Notes under the pieces: model-generated
The model's database searches: none
The model's input: only the letters and a program-made list of their open reading frames with translations
What the model was told of the DNA's origin: nothing
Shown here: positions 1 through 10,911 of the stretch, piece by piece
Numbering within the stretch: position 1 is the first letter of the stretch
Layout: each line of letters starts with the position of its first letter
Translations under genes and position numbers: made by a program
Source: Mycoplasmopsis columboralis
GTDB lineage: Bacteria > Bacillota_I > Bacilli_A > Mycoplasmatales > Metamycoplasmataceae
Length of the DNA: 64,000 nt
Assembly (NCBI RefSeq): GCF_900660675.1
Contig: NZ_LR215039.1
Span: 186,001-250,000, forward strand
Direction of reading: 5' to 3'

Positions 1-3000
1 AGCCCAGATACAAACAATCAAAATGTTAATGATAATGATTCACAAAATAATAATTCTCAGAATGATTCTTCACCTCGAGATCCTGAAGTTCAAGAAAACC
101 AAAACAACAATCAAGACCAATCTCAATTAAGAGCGCAATACCTCGCAAAATTAAACAGCATGAACGCAAATGCTTCAATAAAAAATGCCGATATTTTAGC
201 AAGCGCTTTAACTCAAAATAATTTTGCAAGTCACATTGATTTAACTATTGAAAATAACTCAGAGAATATTAAAATTGTTAACTTAGAAATCGCAAATAAA
301 AACGACCTCAATGGAGAAGTTGAATTTTCATATCAATTACAAGGTCATTTTAATGACGAAGTAATTACTAGCGAAGTTAAAAGAAAACAAGTAAATGGAT
401 TTAAAACTGAATTAGATAGACTTAATGAGTTAACAGTTGATTATGTGCAATATCTTCCAAACAAAGAAGAAACACTCCCTTCAGAAGCAATTTTAGACAA
501 TGTAGCAATTAGCTCAAATACTCAGGAACTTTTAGCAAAAGCTGTAGAAGTGCAAGTTGTTAATGTAGATAATGAAAACGGAAATTTAACAATTTCATTT
601 AAACTTCAATCTCAAAGAGCAAATTTAAACAACATCGTTTCAACAAAAGTGTTTAACGCTACAATTAGTGATTTTAATTCATACATAAAACTACGTACTA
701 AAGAAAAACAACGTTTAAACGAATTAATCGCAACCAACCTATACGCTTCATATTTTAATGTTTTGCCAACTGATAAAGCTCAAACTCTTCCTTCAGAAAT
801 TACAGATAACCAAATTAAAATAAATAATCTAAACGATTCAAATGAAGTGATTGTTGTAATTGAACAAGTTACAGACAAAAATAATCAAAACGGAACTGTA
901 TTATTAACTTATAAAATTCAGAGCGCAAAGACCCAGCCGTATTATCAAAATATTGTTTCTGATAATGTTGCTCAAGGAGTTATTTCAGGATTTTTAACAA
1001 TCCAACAAGCACGTGAAAATGAATTAGCACGCCTTAATCAATTAAAAAATAATCTAAGTTTTGATTATCCAAACAAAGAAGAAACTCTAACTACTGATGC
1101 AGTTGAAAGCAACATTCAAACAGTTAATTTAGATGATAATACTCAAATTATTGATTTAAATATAACAAATAGAAACTCTGAAACTCACTCAATTACATTC
1201 GAATACAAACTAAAAAGTTTAAATTCTCGTTTTAAAGAAAACAATCTTATAACAGATACTTTTACTGGAACCATTGAAGGATTTAAAGTAAATCCTCAAG
1301 CACAACTTCTAGAATATGTCAATGAAAATTATATTTTAGAACCAAAAGCAGAATTAACAAATCATCCTAATGTGCATTTACTTGCTACAAGTATTAATGC
1401 CAATAATTTAAATTATTACTTTAACGTTCCTGAACTGGAAAATGTCAACATTCAAATCAATGACTTTGTCTTAGATAAAAACAATCCTACAAAATTAACT
1501 TTAAATTACACCGCTACTAGAGATGGAGTTAGTGTAAATACAAGTGTAGATTTGAACTTTGAAAATAGTTTTGCTCCGCTAATAGATAAAATTGGATACA
1601 CACACTTAGAGCAACTGTATGATATTGATTATTATTCACTATACCAATATTCGCTTAAACAAATTCAACAAAATAAAGAAATTCAAAACCAAATTTTCAA
1701 ACCAAAATTTAAAAAACTTGAACGCTTTTTTGATTACCAAATTGATTTTAATACCTTAGAAACACAAAATAGAATTGTTAAAAGAGCATACAGAGATGCA
1801 TTTGGAGATAATGCAGAATACAATTACACTCTTCCAAACATTAGAGCAAACATTAAAGTGTTGTTGCAAGATAATGAAGTTAAAACTTTAAATCTAACTC
1901 AAGATATTTCCAATAATAATGTAAGCGCTCAAAATCAAACTCGTGCATATGTAGATGAACAACCTTATTCATTCAAAGACTCTTACACTCAAACTCAATA
2001 TTATACTAACCCTTTTGGTACCAAACTTATTGACCTAATCAAACAAGAAGCTCAAACACTTAAAGCTCAAGAAGGAATTCCTGACCAAGATGTGAATTTA
2101 CTTATTAATGTTTTTGAATCATACAAAAATAACATCCAACCTCCAGTTCGTTTAGAAGCTAAAAGAAGAATTTTAACTACAATTATCAATAAGTACATTC
2201 AATTTGATAATTTTGCTCAAATTGCTGTCGAACCATTTAATGAACCAAATACTTATGAGTATTTAGCAAATAAAAATGTGCTTCGTTTTAAAGTTTCAGG
2301 AACAAATACTACTACAAACCAAAAAGAAACTTTCAATTTTGTATGACGGACAACAAATTATGAAAATGATCCACAAGTTAATAAATTAGTGTCTATTATT
2401 AAAGCAAATAATATTGGAGCTATTTTTGAGAATTCACAAGTTAAAAATTCAAATAAAACCCATAGTGATATTTTAGCTTCACAAGCTTGAAATGAATTTG
2501 AAAACATTTATGAACTACCTTCATATAATGAATATCGAATTGGTTTAGTTCCTGTGGCAAACCGTACTGCTGAAGATTTAAAACACAATGACATTGATGC
2601 ATGAGCTAATTTAAAATTTGGTTTATACAAAAACGACCAATTGGTAAGCCCAACTCTTGTAACGAGTGCTTTAAGGTTAAACTACTTTAAATACCCAAAT
2701 AAAGATGATTACAAACCATTAAGCGGCGAGTGATTTACTGCTGAAGATTTTCAAGGTTCACAATTTACGCAACCATCACAAGCAATTAAAGATAAAATTG
2801 CTCAAATTAATGGGAGTGATTTTGAATATAATTACGCTCAAGGGAATCTTAAAGTTGTTGATCCTTTTAAAATAATTGAACAAAAAGCTTTTGATAAGTT
2901 AAATTACTTATTCAAATTCACAGGGGCTTCAAATGCTAGTGAAAATACAGGAGACTTTGGTTCATTTAATAATGGTGACACTTCAGAAGAGAATGTTACT

Positions 3001-5403
3001 CCTGCTAATCCAACTAAAATTTATGAAGGAGAAATAACTTCAGAAGTAAATGTTAATGAATTAGCTAATAATTACTACATTTATTACTTCAATGTTCAAC
3101 CAGATTCTAGAACAAATAGATTTAGAAACGATAACCTACCTATTAGAAGATCTCGTATGAGTTTTGCTCTTGGATTTATTAACAAAAGAAATCCAAACGA
3201 AAGATGATCAACAATAGCAGCAGGAAATCCTTTAATTACGTTAATTAATTTGAAAAATGATTATGTTGATCAAATTGCTCCAGAAGCGGCTTTAAACAGC
3301 ATAACTCCTTCTGACATAGTGAAAGAATATTCTCCAATAGGAAACGGAACTAAAATCGGAACTCTTACAGCAACAGAATTTAAAGATAGAATCAACTCTA
3401 CTAATACAACCGTTCCTAAACCACTTGATTACTTAACAATTAGAGATAATTTAATTTATGACGATACTTTATTTAGAAAAGATTATGTAATCGTTTCAGA
3501 AGTAAAATTACCTAATGATCAAGAAGGTAGTGCATATGTAAGATTTAAATATCAAGTAAAAGAACAGAACGCAAGTTTTCAAACAGTTGTTGTTAGAGAA
3601 ATTGAAGGAAGTACTTGATATAAAATTACTGGATTTAGAATACCAACAGGATCCAGATCAAAAGATACTTCTTCAGATAATGTTATTTTAAGTAATTTAA
3701 GTAGTTATTATGGACTTACAAAAGTATTCTTAGGTGATGGAGAAAACCCTTCAGTGTTAAGAAACCGTTATATTGAAATGAACTATAAAGATGTTCAAAT
3801 CAAAAAAGACGAAAATAACCGTAAAATGTCTTGATTATTTAAAAAAGACTATTATGAGTCTCAACTTAATCGTGATGGTATTGTAAATCCAATTATTAAA
3901 TTCCACTTTGCAGCTAATACTGTAGTTATTGACGCTGAGCGTTACAATAGAATTTTCAAAATTAATGAAGGATTAAACTTTGATATCAATTATGAAGATC
4001 TCAAACGCGATGGTTCAATTACTTTAAATCAACGAACAAATGGAATTTATTCATCTAACAATGGAACAATTGAAATTCCTTATAAAGCTATTTTTACTTT
4101 AACTGAACAAGGAATTGAATTCAATTTCGAATTAACTGATACTAAAAATTATCAAATTATCGATAAAAATGAAGATTCAATTTTATACAATCCACTTCGT
4201 CAACCTGGTGAAGCAGATAAACATTGACAAGAGTTTCATCCTGAAAAAGCGATGTTCTTTGATAAAAATGGAGCTAGAGTTGAAATCCAATATCAAAATA
4301 AAGTCGCTAATGAAGTCTTTGGCGATAAGAAAACTAATGTTTACAATTACAAAAACATGGATTACACCCCTGAAAACCAACCTATTATTCTTTATAATGA
4401 AACATATGAAGATCAGGACTTATTTAAATACAATCCAAACCAAATGATTAAGTGAAAATGACATGAAGGTTATAAATTAAGCAACACCTTTATGAATTTA
4501 AAATACTCTCATCCTAAAGTCCAAGAAGTAATGGGCAGAACTTTTGCTTTAAATCGTGGATCTGCTACAATGCTTGGTAAAGTAAATAACAATCCTAATG
4601 ACGGACGTTTCTATGCAATTACTAATAATCACGTTGTATCAATGAATGACGTTCCAAATCCAACTGCAAATGTTCAAGTTAATGGAACTACATTAACCAG
4701 AGCTGGATATGAAGTTGGCAACAACGTAGACAGAGGACATGGATATTGACGTGGATTATATGTAGATTCAACTAAAATCATTCCAGTATGAACTGGTCAT
4801 AATCAAATTAACAATAATGGCGGTGATGCACAATTTTTAGATATCACAGTATTTATTGTTGATGTAAACCCAATTATTGATAATGCAATTAAGTCAGGAA
4901 GAATGCAAACAGCATTATGGTACAAAAACTGATTTAATTTACCAAACTTAAACTTCACTTCAATTACTAAAGATTATCAATGAGGAACCTTAGCTAAAAA
5001 CGGTTCATACACTACAGGTGAGATTTTCAATGGTTGACCTTACGGTAAACAAGGTGGTTACATTATTAATAGAAGTTCTAAAGGATCCGTAAATGAAAGT
5101 TTCTCTCGTAGAGATGGATATTTAACTCCAATTTACTTTAATGCCGGAAACTCTGGAACAGGAGTATTAGACAATGAAGGAAATTACATTGCAGCTATTA
5201 ACTCAGGTCGTCCACAAAGTGCATTAGTATCTTGATACGGACTTAGACCAGATGTTAATTACTTTGGTCTCATTGAAGATAACCAAAATATTTGAGACTT
5301 GGCAAACAAAAATTCATTAGCTTTAAACATCATGAAATTTAATGCTTATGATCCGACAATTGACATTCCATGATGAATCAAAAATAAACAAAATGATAAT
5401 TAA
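1..5403 (+). CDS. MIP-type immunoglobulin protease (DUF31 serine protease) with N-terminal surface repeats, 5' end outside window
   Basis: The frame is open from the first base, so the start and any signal peptide lie upstream; 1,800 codons are visible, with many in-frame TGA (Trp) codons. The C-terminal part looks like the mycoplasma Ig-specific serine endopeptidase MIP (DUF31): GSATML, then TNNHVVS with His at visible residue 1544, DITVF with Asp 1614, and GNSGTGVLDNEG with Ser 1718, a trypsin-like triad. The N-terminus is an Asn/Gln/Asp-rich linker followed by about four repeats of roughly 103 residues; the motif PNKEETLPSE or a variant recurs at residues about 151, 254 and 356. These resemble the Lipoprotein_17 surface repeat family. 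In the known MIB-MIP system the protease cleaves antibody captured by MIB on the cell surface; no MIB gene is visible here, but it would usually lie upstream. The role is inferred from family motifs. Confidence 0.85.
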
Positions 5404-5411
5404 AAAAATAG

Positions 5412-5440
5412 GACAAGATATTTGAATCTTGTCTTTTTAT
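5412..5440 (+). terminator. Rho-independent terminator after the MIP-type gene
   Basis: Stem GACAAGAT / ATCTTGTC (5412-5419 and 5426-5433) with a 6-base loop, followed by a run of five T. It lies 9 bases after the stop codon. Confidence 0.85.
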
Positions 5441-5477
5441 ATAACCTTCCTGAAAGCAATTAAAATTTAATTAACTA

Positions 5478-6266
5478 TTATTTGTTTTCACTAGTTAATT
5501 TATCATTTATTCGAAGAAATACTTCGTACATATCGCTATGATTGTATCTATAAAATAAATTACTCTCATCATCAGAATATTTATAAACAATGTAATAAAT
5601 TGATTTTGTCACCGTTCAACTTTTGTATTTATAATATAAAAAATCAGCATCTTCAATAGCTAAATCAAACGATGATTTTTTATTTGAAGACTTTCCCTTG
5701 TTATTAAGTCAATAAAAAGAATAAAGAAAAGAATTTGCGTTTTCAATCGAACTTCTTTTGATCTCTTTCCTTGGAATCTCTTTTAATTTATGATTAAATT
5801 CATTTAACAAGTTAAGTTTTTGAATTGCTTTCTTTAAATTCAATAGTATTTTCAAATAATCAATATATATGAAAGACAAAACCAATAATTGAATTGAATA
5901 AATTACAATACTAATAATGCCAAAAGTTAAATTCTCAGAGGAAATGGAAAGATGTGAATATATATTTTGCATCACAAAAGTAACGATAATTCAAGTTAAT
6001 CCCAATACCGGAAAAACAAATAACAAAGCAAAGAATGAAAGTTCTTTTTGAAAATCCTTTTGAATAAAAATCAATCCTCTTTTAATATCTTTCTCATAAG
6101 AAAGTTCGTTATCAAACAAAAATAAGACCTTTTTTAACGCAAAAATTGATATTTCTTTTGAAAACCTTAATTTTCAAAAGAAATAAAATAAAAACATTAA
6201 TACACCATTTAAAATAATAGATATAAATAAATTACCAATGAAAAATGAATTAATTAGTGTTTGCAT
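5478..6266 (-). CDS. Hypothetical membrane protein, 262 aa
   Basis: Joined across in-frame TGA codons from ATG at 6266 to TAA at 5478. I do not recognise a family. There is one N-terminal membrane helix (residues about 8-30), a cytoplasmic-looking charged stretch, a pair of helices at about 80-135, and a charged C-terminal domain ending in a Tyr-rich segment. The layout matches the upstream gene 6250-6972, whose 3' end it overlaps by 17 bases, so the two are probably tandem paralogues translated from one mRNA. The gene converges on the MIP-type protease gene. Confidence 0.75.
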
Positions 6267-6972
6267 AAGTAAAGTAGGATTCAAACTCCTTTTGGATTTC
6301 CGGTGAATAAATTGAGTAATAACTTTTGTTTTTATTTTCTAAATCGAATATCAATAAATATAGTGTTTCGCCAATGATAGATTTATATTCTTTATAAAAA
6401 ACTTCAAAATTTAAAATCTGAAATCTTGACATGTATCTTTTTTTCCTTTTTAAATGGATAGAAAAAGTAGTTTTTAAAAAATCAGAATCTATCTCTTTTT
6501 TTAAGAGAAAAATATTAGATTTTAATGATTTTATTATTGGAAGTTTATTTTTAATTTTGAAATAAAGCAAAATTAAATGAACAAAAATGAATAAGTACAC
6601 CGCAAAAAATATGAAGAAAAACAAGTTTATAAGTAAAATAGTGATCAAATAAGTGTTTTTTACATTTTCCTGAGGAACAAAGATTAACGCAATAAAACCT
6701 AACAATAAAAACATGAAAAAGAAAATGAGATTCAAACAAAATATATTAATTTGTCTTTTTTTGTAATTCAAAATAAAACAAATGCAATTTTCAAATATTT
6801 GAATATTATTTTTTACACTCATTAATTTTTCATCATTAAAAGAATTGTATTTTTGATTAACAACTTTTAAAATGAACAGAAAGCTCGTAAGTTTGTCAAA
6901 ATTGTAGCTGGTGATAAATAAAATAGCAATATATGAAATTAAAATAATTATCAGAACAATGAGTAACACCAT
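6250..6972 (-). CDS. Hypothetical membrane protein, 240 aa, paralogue of the next gene
   Basis: The ORF has no in-frame TGA. It has a strongly hydrophobic N-terminus (residues 1-22), two closely spaced membrane helices in the middle (about 80-100 and 112-138), and a basic C-terminal part ending in the pattern ETLYLLIFDLENKNKSYYSI, which resembles the end of the downstream protein (KSIYYIVYKYSDDESNLFYR). No strong Shine-Dalgarno sequence precedes the ATG. The family is unknown; the pair could be a small membrane complex. Confidence 0.75.
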   Translation of the reverse strand: MVLLIVLIIILISYIAILFITSYNFDKLTSFLFILKVVNQKYNSFNDEKLMSVKNNIQIFENCICFILNYKKRQINIFCLNLIFFFMFLLLGFIALIFVPQENVKNTYLITILLINLFFFIFFAVYLFIFVHLILLYFKIKNKLPIIKSLKSNIFLLKKEIDSDFLKTTFSIHLKRKKRYMSRFQILNFEVFYKEYKSIIGETLYLLIFDLENKNKSYYSIYSPEIQKEFESYFTYANTN

Positions 6973-7156
6973 TACCTAAATTATCTTCTTTTGTAGTCTT
7001 AGCTAGTTATTTTTGCAACTGGTTGAGAAATTTTGAAATTATTTTTTTCATTTTCACCTTTTTCTATTTATCAATATTTGTATATCCGTAATTACATATA
7101 CAAAAAAATTATATTCTTAATAGAATTCAAAACTACCAAATGACATTATTTTCCAC

Positions 7157-7184
7157 ATTTAAAAATACAGCACAGCGCTGTATT
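7157..7184 (-). terminator. Terminator of the cmk-der operon
   Basis: Inverted repeat AATACAGC / GCTGTATT (7164-7171 and 7177-7184) followed on the minus strand by T-rich sequence, just downstream of the der stop codon. Confidence 0.75.
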
Positions 7185-7190
7185 CTGGGT

Positions 7191-8498
7191 CTATTCAAGT
7201 CCGTTTTTGTTTTTGAATTTAAATTTAAGTGGACATCCTTTAAAATTAAAGTTAGCTCTGAGTTGATTTTCTAAAAATCTCTCATATGAGAAGTGTAAGT
7301 ATTTTTTATTATTCACGAAAAATGTGAATGTTGGTATTTTTCCTAGTTCCTTGCGAACATAGTAAATATTTAAACGACCACCATTGTATGGTTGAGCTTT
7401 TTGAATCATTTGTGTTTCTAAAATTAAATCAGACAATAATGAAGGTTTAATGTCACGCTCAAGATTTTCTCTAACTTCAGTTAGTGTATCAACTAGTTTA
7501 TTAATTCTTTGGTTATATTTAGCTGAAATGAACACAAACGGAACTCAAGGTACAAAGTGAAACTTGTTGCGCAATCTCTTTTCATATTCTGCCATAGTGT
7601 TGGTTTCTTTTTCAATTAAATCTCATTTATTAATTACAATAATAATTGGCTTTTCATTTTCTAAAGCATATCCAATAATACGTGAATCAAAGTGCGAGAT
7701 TTCTGGTTGGGTTGCATCTATCACAATTAATGATAAATCAGCTTCAGCAAGCGAGTTCATTGCTCTCATTAAAGCATAATGGTCAACACTCTCAATAAGT
7801 TTACTTTTTTTAGTAATTCCAGCAGTATCAATAATGTTGTATTTTTGATTATTTATTTCTACTACCGATTTAACACTATCACGAGTGGTTCCAGCAATTT
7901 CAGAAACAATTGAACGATTTTCTTTACATAAGTTATTTAAAAGTGAGCTTTTACCAGCGTTGGGTTTCCCAATAATAGCTAAGTTGAATAAATCTTCAGT
8001 TTCAACTTCAGTAAAATCAAGCAATTCTACTGCTTTGTCCATAACATTACCAAGACCTTCCCCATGTAAAGCTGATACAGGGAAAATGTCTTCAACCCCT
8101 AATTTGTATCAACTGTAATCAAAGTGTTGGTTGTTTTCTAATTTATTGGCCACTGCTATAATTGGCTTGTTACTTTTACGCAAAATGTTCATAATAAATA
8201 AATCATCATTAGTAATTTCGCTTTGACCATCAAATAAAAATAAAATGACATCTGCTTCTTCAATGGCGATTTTGGCTTGAATTTGAATTTGGTCTTGAAA
8301 AGGTCTATTTTCAATTTCAATTCCACCGGTGTCAATGATTTTAATTTCTTTTCCTACTCAATTGATTTTCTCATATAAGCGATCACGAGTTACACCAGGT
8401 TGATCATGAACTATTGAAACTTTCTTCCCAATTAGGCGATTAAAAAACGTGCTTTTACCTACATTTGGTTTACCTATTATTGCAATTGTATTACGCAT
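7191..8498 (-). CDS. der: GTPase Der (EngA), ribosome assembly
   Basis: Der is a GTPase with two tandem G domains that is needed for assembly of the 50S subunit. The joined protein is 435 aa, the normal length for the family. The first P-loop is GKPNVGKST near the N-terminus, with a DTGG switch; the second is GKPNAGKSS with DTAG and NKWD. A KH-like domain forms the C-terminus. The ATG overlaps the end of cmk by 8 bases, so the genes are probably translationally coupled; cmk-der is a common bacterial pair. Confidence 0.97.
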
Positions 8499-9165
8499 TT
8501 TCTTCCTTTATTTTTTCATCTACTAAGTCAATAATTTTCATGATCACTTCTTCAAATTCCATATCAGTGCAATCAATTAATACAGAATCTTCTGTTTTAT
8601 GAAGTGGATCAATTTCACGGTTCATATCTTGTGCATCACGTTGTTTGATGTCATAAAGCACTTCTTCATAACTGGTTTCATATCCCATTTTTTGGTGTTG
8701 TTCATAACGGCGACGAGCTCTTTCTTTAGCATCTGCTCACAAGAAAATTTTCACTTCAGCATGAGGCATGATTTTAAAAGTGGTGTCTCTTCCATCAATA
8801 ATGAATCCTTTTTCTTTTTTGGTCATTTCTTGAATAAATTCAACTACAAAATCACGTACTTCTTGAATTTTTGCTACAGTAGCAGCAGCTAAAGAGACGT
8901 TTTCATTTCGAATAATTTTTGTGACATTTTCCCCTTTAAGGAGCACATTTTCTTCAGGAGCTAATTCAATCATTCCATGTTGAAGAGTTAGTAAAACTTC
9001 ATCTTTGTTTTTAAGATTCACTCCTTCTTTTAAAGCATTATAAGCAATAGCTCGATAAACACTTCCGCTATTGATAAATGTGTATTTTAAACGATCAGCT
9101 ATAGCTTTAGAAACTGTTGATTTACCTGCTCCACCTGGACCATCAATTGCAATATTTACCTTCAT
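8491..9165 (-). CDS. cmk: (d)CMP kinase
   Basis: Cytidylate kinase phosphorylates CMP and dCMP for nucleotide supply. The 224-residue protein starts [20 protein letters not shown] with the P-loop GPGGAGKST, followed by [20 protein letters not shown] and a [12 protein letters not shown] lid, with W from TGA. I chose ATG 9165 over the one at 9177 because GGGAG sits 6 bases upstream and this start matches family N-termini. It is followed directly by der. Confidence 0.96.
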
Positions 9166-9178
9166 AAAATCTCCCATG

Positions 9179-9595
9179 CTAAAATTCTAATTTCTTTTTT
9201 GTGATTAAATTTTGTTGATTATCATTGACTTCATTTTTGTTTTTATTAAAATCATCACTTAAATACTCTTTGAGAATATCACTAAACTCATTAGTTGAAA
9301 AATTTATTTTTTGAATTCAGAAATTTTCTTTTTCTTGCATCCGAATTTGTAATTTATTTAGATCTTTTTCTATTAAAAATAAATTTTTCAACACTAAATT
9401 TTTATCAATTTTTAAATTAGGGTTTGTTTTTGTATTATTGTGAGAATTGCTTTTTTTAGTAGTTTTGAATTTTTTATTCACTCATTTTAAATCGTCATTT
9501 AAAGATACTTTATCCATCAAAGCCAGGGACTTTAATGTATTAATTTCAATTTCATCTTCACTTGGAATAATGTCGTTGTTTGAGTGCTTATTCAT
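9179..9595 (-). CDS. Hypothetical 138-aa protein, first gene of the cmk-der operon
   Basis: Read from ATG 9595 to TAG 9179 with two TGA-encoded Trp. The protein is hydrophilic and Asn/Lys-rich, with an acidic N-terminus (EDEIEIN) and a helical, coiled-coil-like middle (KNLFLIEKDLNKLQIRMQEK). I see no membrane helix and no recognised family. Its stop is 13 bases before the cmk start and the cmk ribosome-binding site lies in that gap, so it is cotranscribed with cmk and der. A TAAAAT box 8 bases before the ATG suggests a leaderless start. Confidence 0.65.
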
Positions 9596-9603
9596 AATAA
9601 TAT

Positions 9604-9609
9604 ATTTTA
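9604..9609 (-). promoter_or_regulatory. -10 box of the cmk-der operon, leaderless type
   Basis: TAAAAT on the minus strand with only 8 bases to the ATG at 9595 and no clear Shine-Dalgarno sequence. Confidence 0.45.
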
Positions 9610-9644
9610 CCTTAAAGACCTATTTTTGTTATCAAAAAGACAAA

Positions 9645-9678
9645 ATAATAAAAATTGAACGTTAAAAAGTTCAATTTT
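9645..9678 (-). terminator. Terminator of the secreted-protein gene
   Basis: Stem AAATTGAAC / GTTCAATTT (9652-9660 and 9669-9677) followed on the minus strand by a T-rich stretch; it begins 8 bases after the TAA. Confidence 0.85.
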
Positions 9679-9685
9679 CAAAATC

Positions 9686-10693
9686 TTAATTTAAGTTAAT
9701 TTCAACGTCTTCAGTAGTTTTGTCTTTTTTAAGTACATGAAGAGTTAAAATTCCTGTTTCCATGTTGTATTCAGCTGAAATGTATCTATTGTTTTTAGGG
9801 TTGCTTTCGTCAACAACATTTTTATTAGATACAAGGTCAATTGTGTCAAAATATTCTTTTTTAATTACAATAATTTTATTATCTTGATCTTGTCCGTATC
9901 TCGCAAAACCAAAGGCTTCTCCTTCAACTCCGTCAGCTTCATTTGTTGCGTTCAATTTAGCGTATCTTTGCATAAATTGAATTGGTAATCTAGAGTTTCT
10001 TGCTCCGCTTGGTTGTGCATTATCTTGAAGTCTTTGATTTAACACTTCAAGTGAGTCAGTTAAAACAACTTTGTAAATTTCAGTTTCTTTAACAATTTCT
10101 TTAGGTGCTTCTTCTTTTACATAAACTGGATCTACATTGATTAATTCAGTTTTATTATCTTCGGTTTTGAATCCTGAAAGGTATTTAAACACTAATTCTG
10201 TTTGATAATCTGTTCCATCGTGATATGTAGCAGTCACTGCAACAACAGCAATTCCTTTATCTGCCATATCATTTACATATTTAATAGTATTTTTAGTTGC
10301 TAATGTGTTTTTGTATGCTGAGTTGCTTAAAACATTATATTTTACTTTTACATTCTTTTTATTAAGTAATTCTAATCCTGCGTATGAGTATTTTGCGGTT
10401 AAATCAGTTTTAGTTAAAAGAGATGGTTTAATTTCAGTTGTTAATTCATCTCTTTTTAATTTAAGAGTTACAGTTGATAGCAATTTTACCAATTCGCTTC
10501 TTACTTGAGATTTATCAACTGTTTGCTCAGCAGATGTTGTTGTGTTTGAATTTGAATTAGTAGTTGTTGTCGCTGCAATAGAATCTGTTGCATTAGAAGA
10601 ACCTTGTGTTGCTACTGCATATGAAACAGAAGCTGTTAAAGGCACTGCAAGTCCAGCTAATAAGGTTGTAACTTTTAGTAAATTCTTTTTCAT
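9686..10693 (-). CDS. Secreted protein with signal peptide, 335 aa
   Basis: The N-terminus MKKNLLKVTTLLAGLAVPLT is a signal peptide, with possible cleavage after SVSYA; there is no lipobox cysteine, so it is secreted or membrane-held rather than a lipoprotein. A Thr/Asn/Ser-rich linker follows. The middle (VTATYHDG, then VFKYLSGFKTE) resembles the Lipoprotein_17 repeat seen in the MIP-type and PI-PLC-like proteins of this window. The last third has a separate beta-rich look. It has AAAGGAC before the ATG and its own promoter (TATACT) and terminator, so it is monocistronic. Function unknown. Confidence 0.8.
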   Translation of the reverse strand: MKKNLLKVTTLLAGLAVPLTASVSYAVATQGSSNATDSIAATTTTNSNSNTTTSAEQTVDKSQVRSELVKLLSTVTLKLKRDELTTEIKPSLLTKTDLTAKYSYAGLELLNKKNVKVKYNVLSNSAYKNTLATKNTIKYVNDMADKGIAVVAVTATYHDGTDYQTELVFKYLSGFKTEDNKTELINVDPVYVKEEAPKEIVKETEIYKVVLTDSLEVLNQRLQDNAQPSGARNSRLPIQFMQRYAKLNATNEADGVEGEAFGFARYGQDQDNKIIVIKKEYFDTIDLVSNKNVVDESNPKNNRYISAEYNMETGILTLHVLKKDKTTEDVEINLN

Positions 10694-10836
10694 TGTTTGT
10701 CCTTTAAAATTAAATATATTTATATTTAAAGTATAACAAATTAAGCGATAAAAAAATTTTAATCACGAAAAATGTTTAAATCGGAAACGAAGTTTAAAAA
10801 GATAATAATTTTTAGGGCATTTCAAAAAATACTTGT

Positions 10837-10842
10837 TTATAA
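10837..10842 (+). promoter_or_regulatory. -10 box upstream of the RNase J gene
   Basis: TATAAT about 70 bases before the ATG, in the 218-base divergent region shared with the secreted-protein gene. The gene has the ribosome-binding site AGGAG, so this is a leadered mRNA. Confidence 0.5.
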
Positions 10843-10911
10843 TTAGTAAGTTATTAAACATCGTTTAATTAATGAATTATCTTTCAAACAATAATTAAAA
10901 TAGGAGAATTT

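Noticed and set aside
4169-4447. Short ORFs in other frames of the MIP-type gene (both strands)
   Set aside because: Shadow frames of one continuous gene under code 4.
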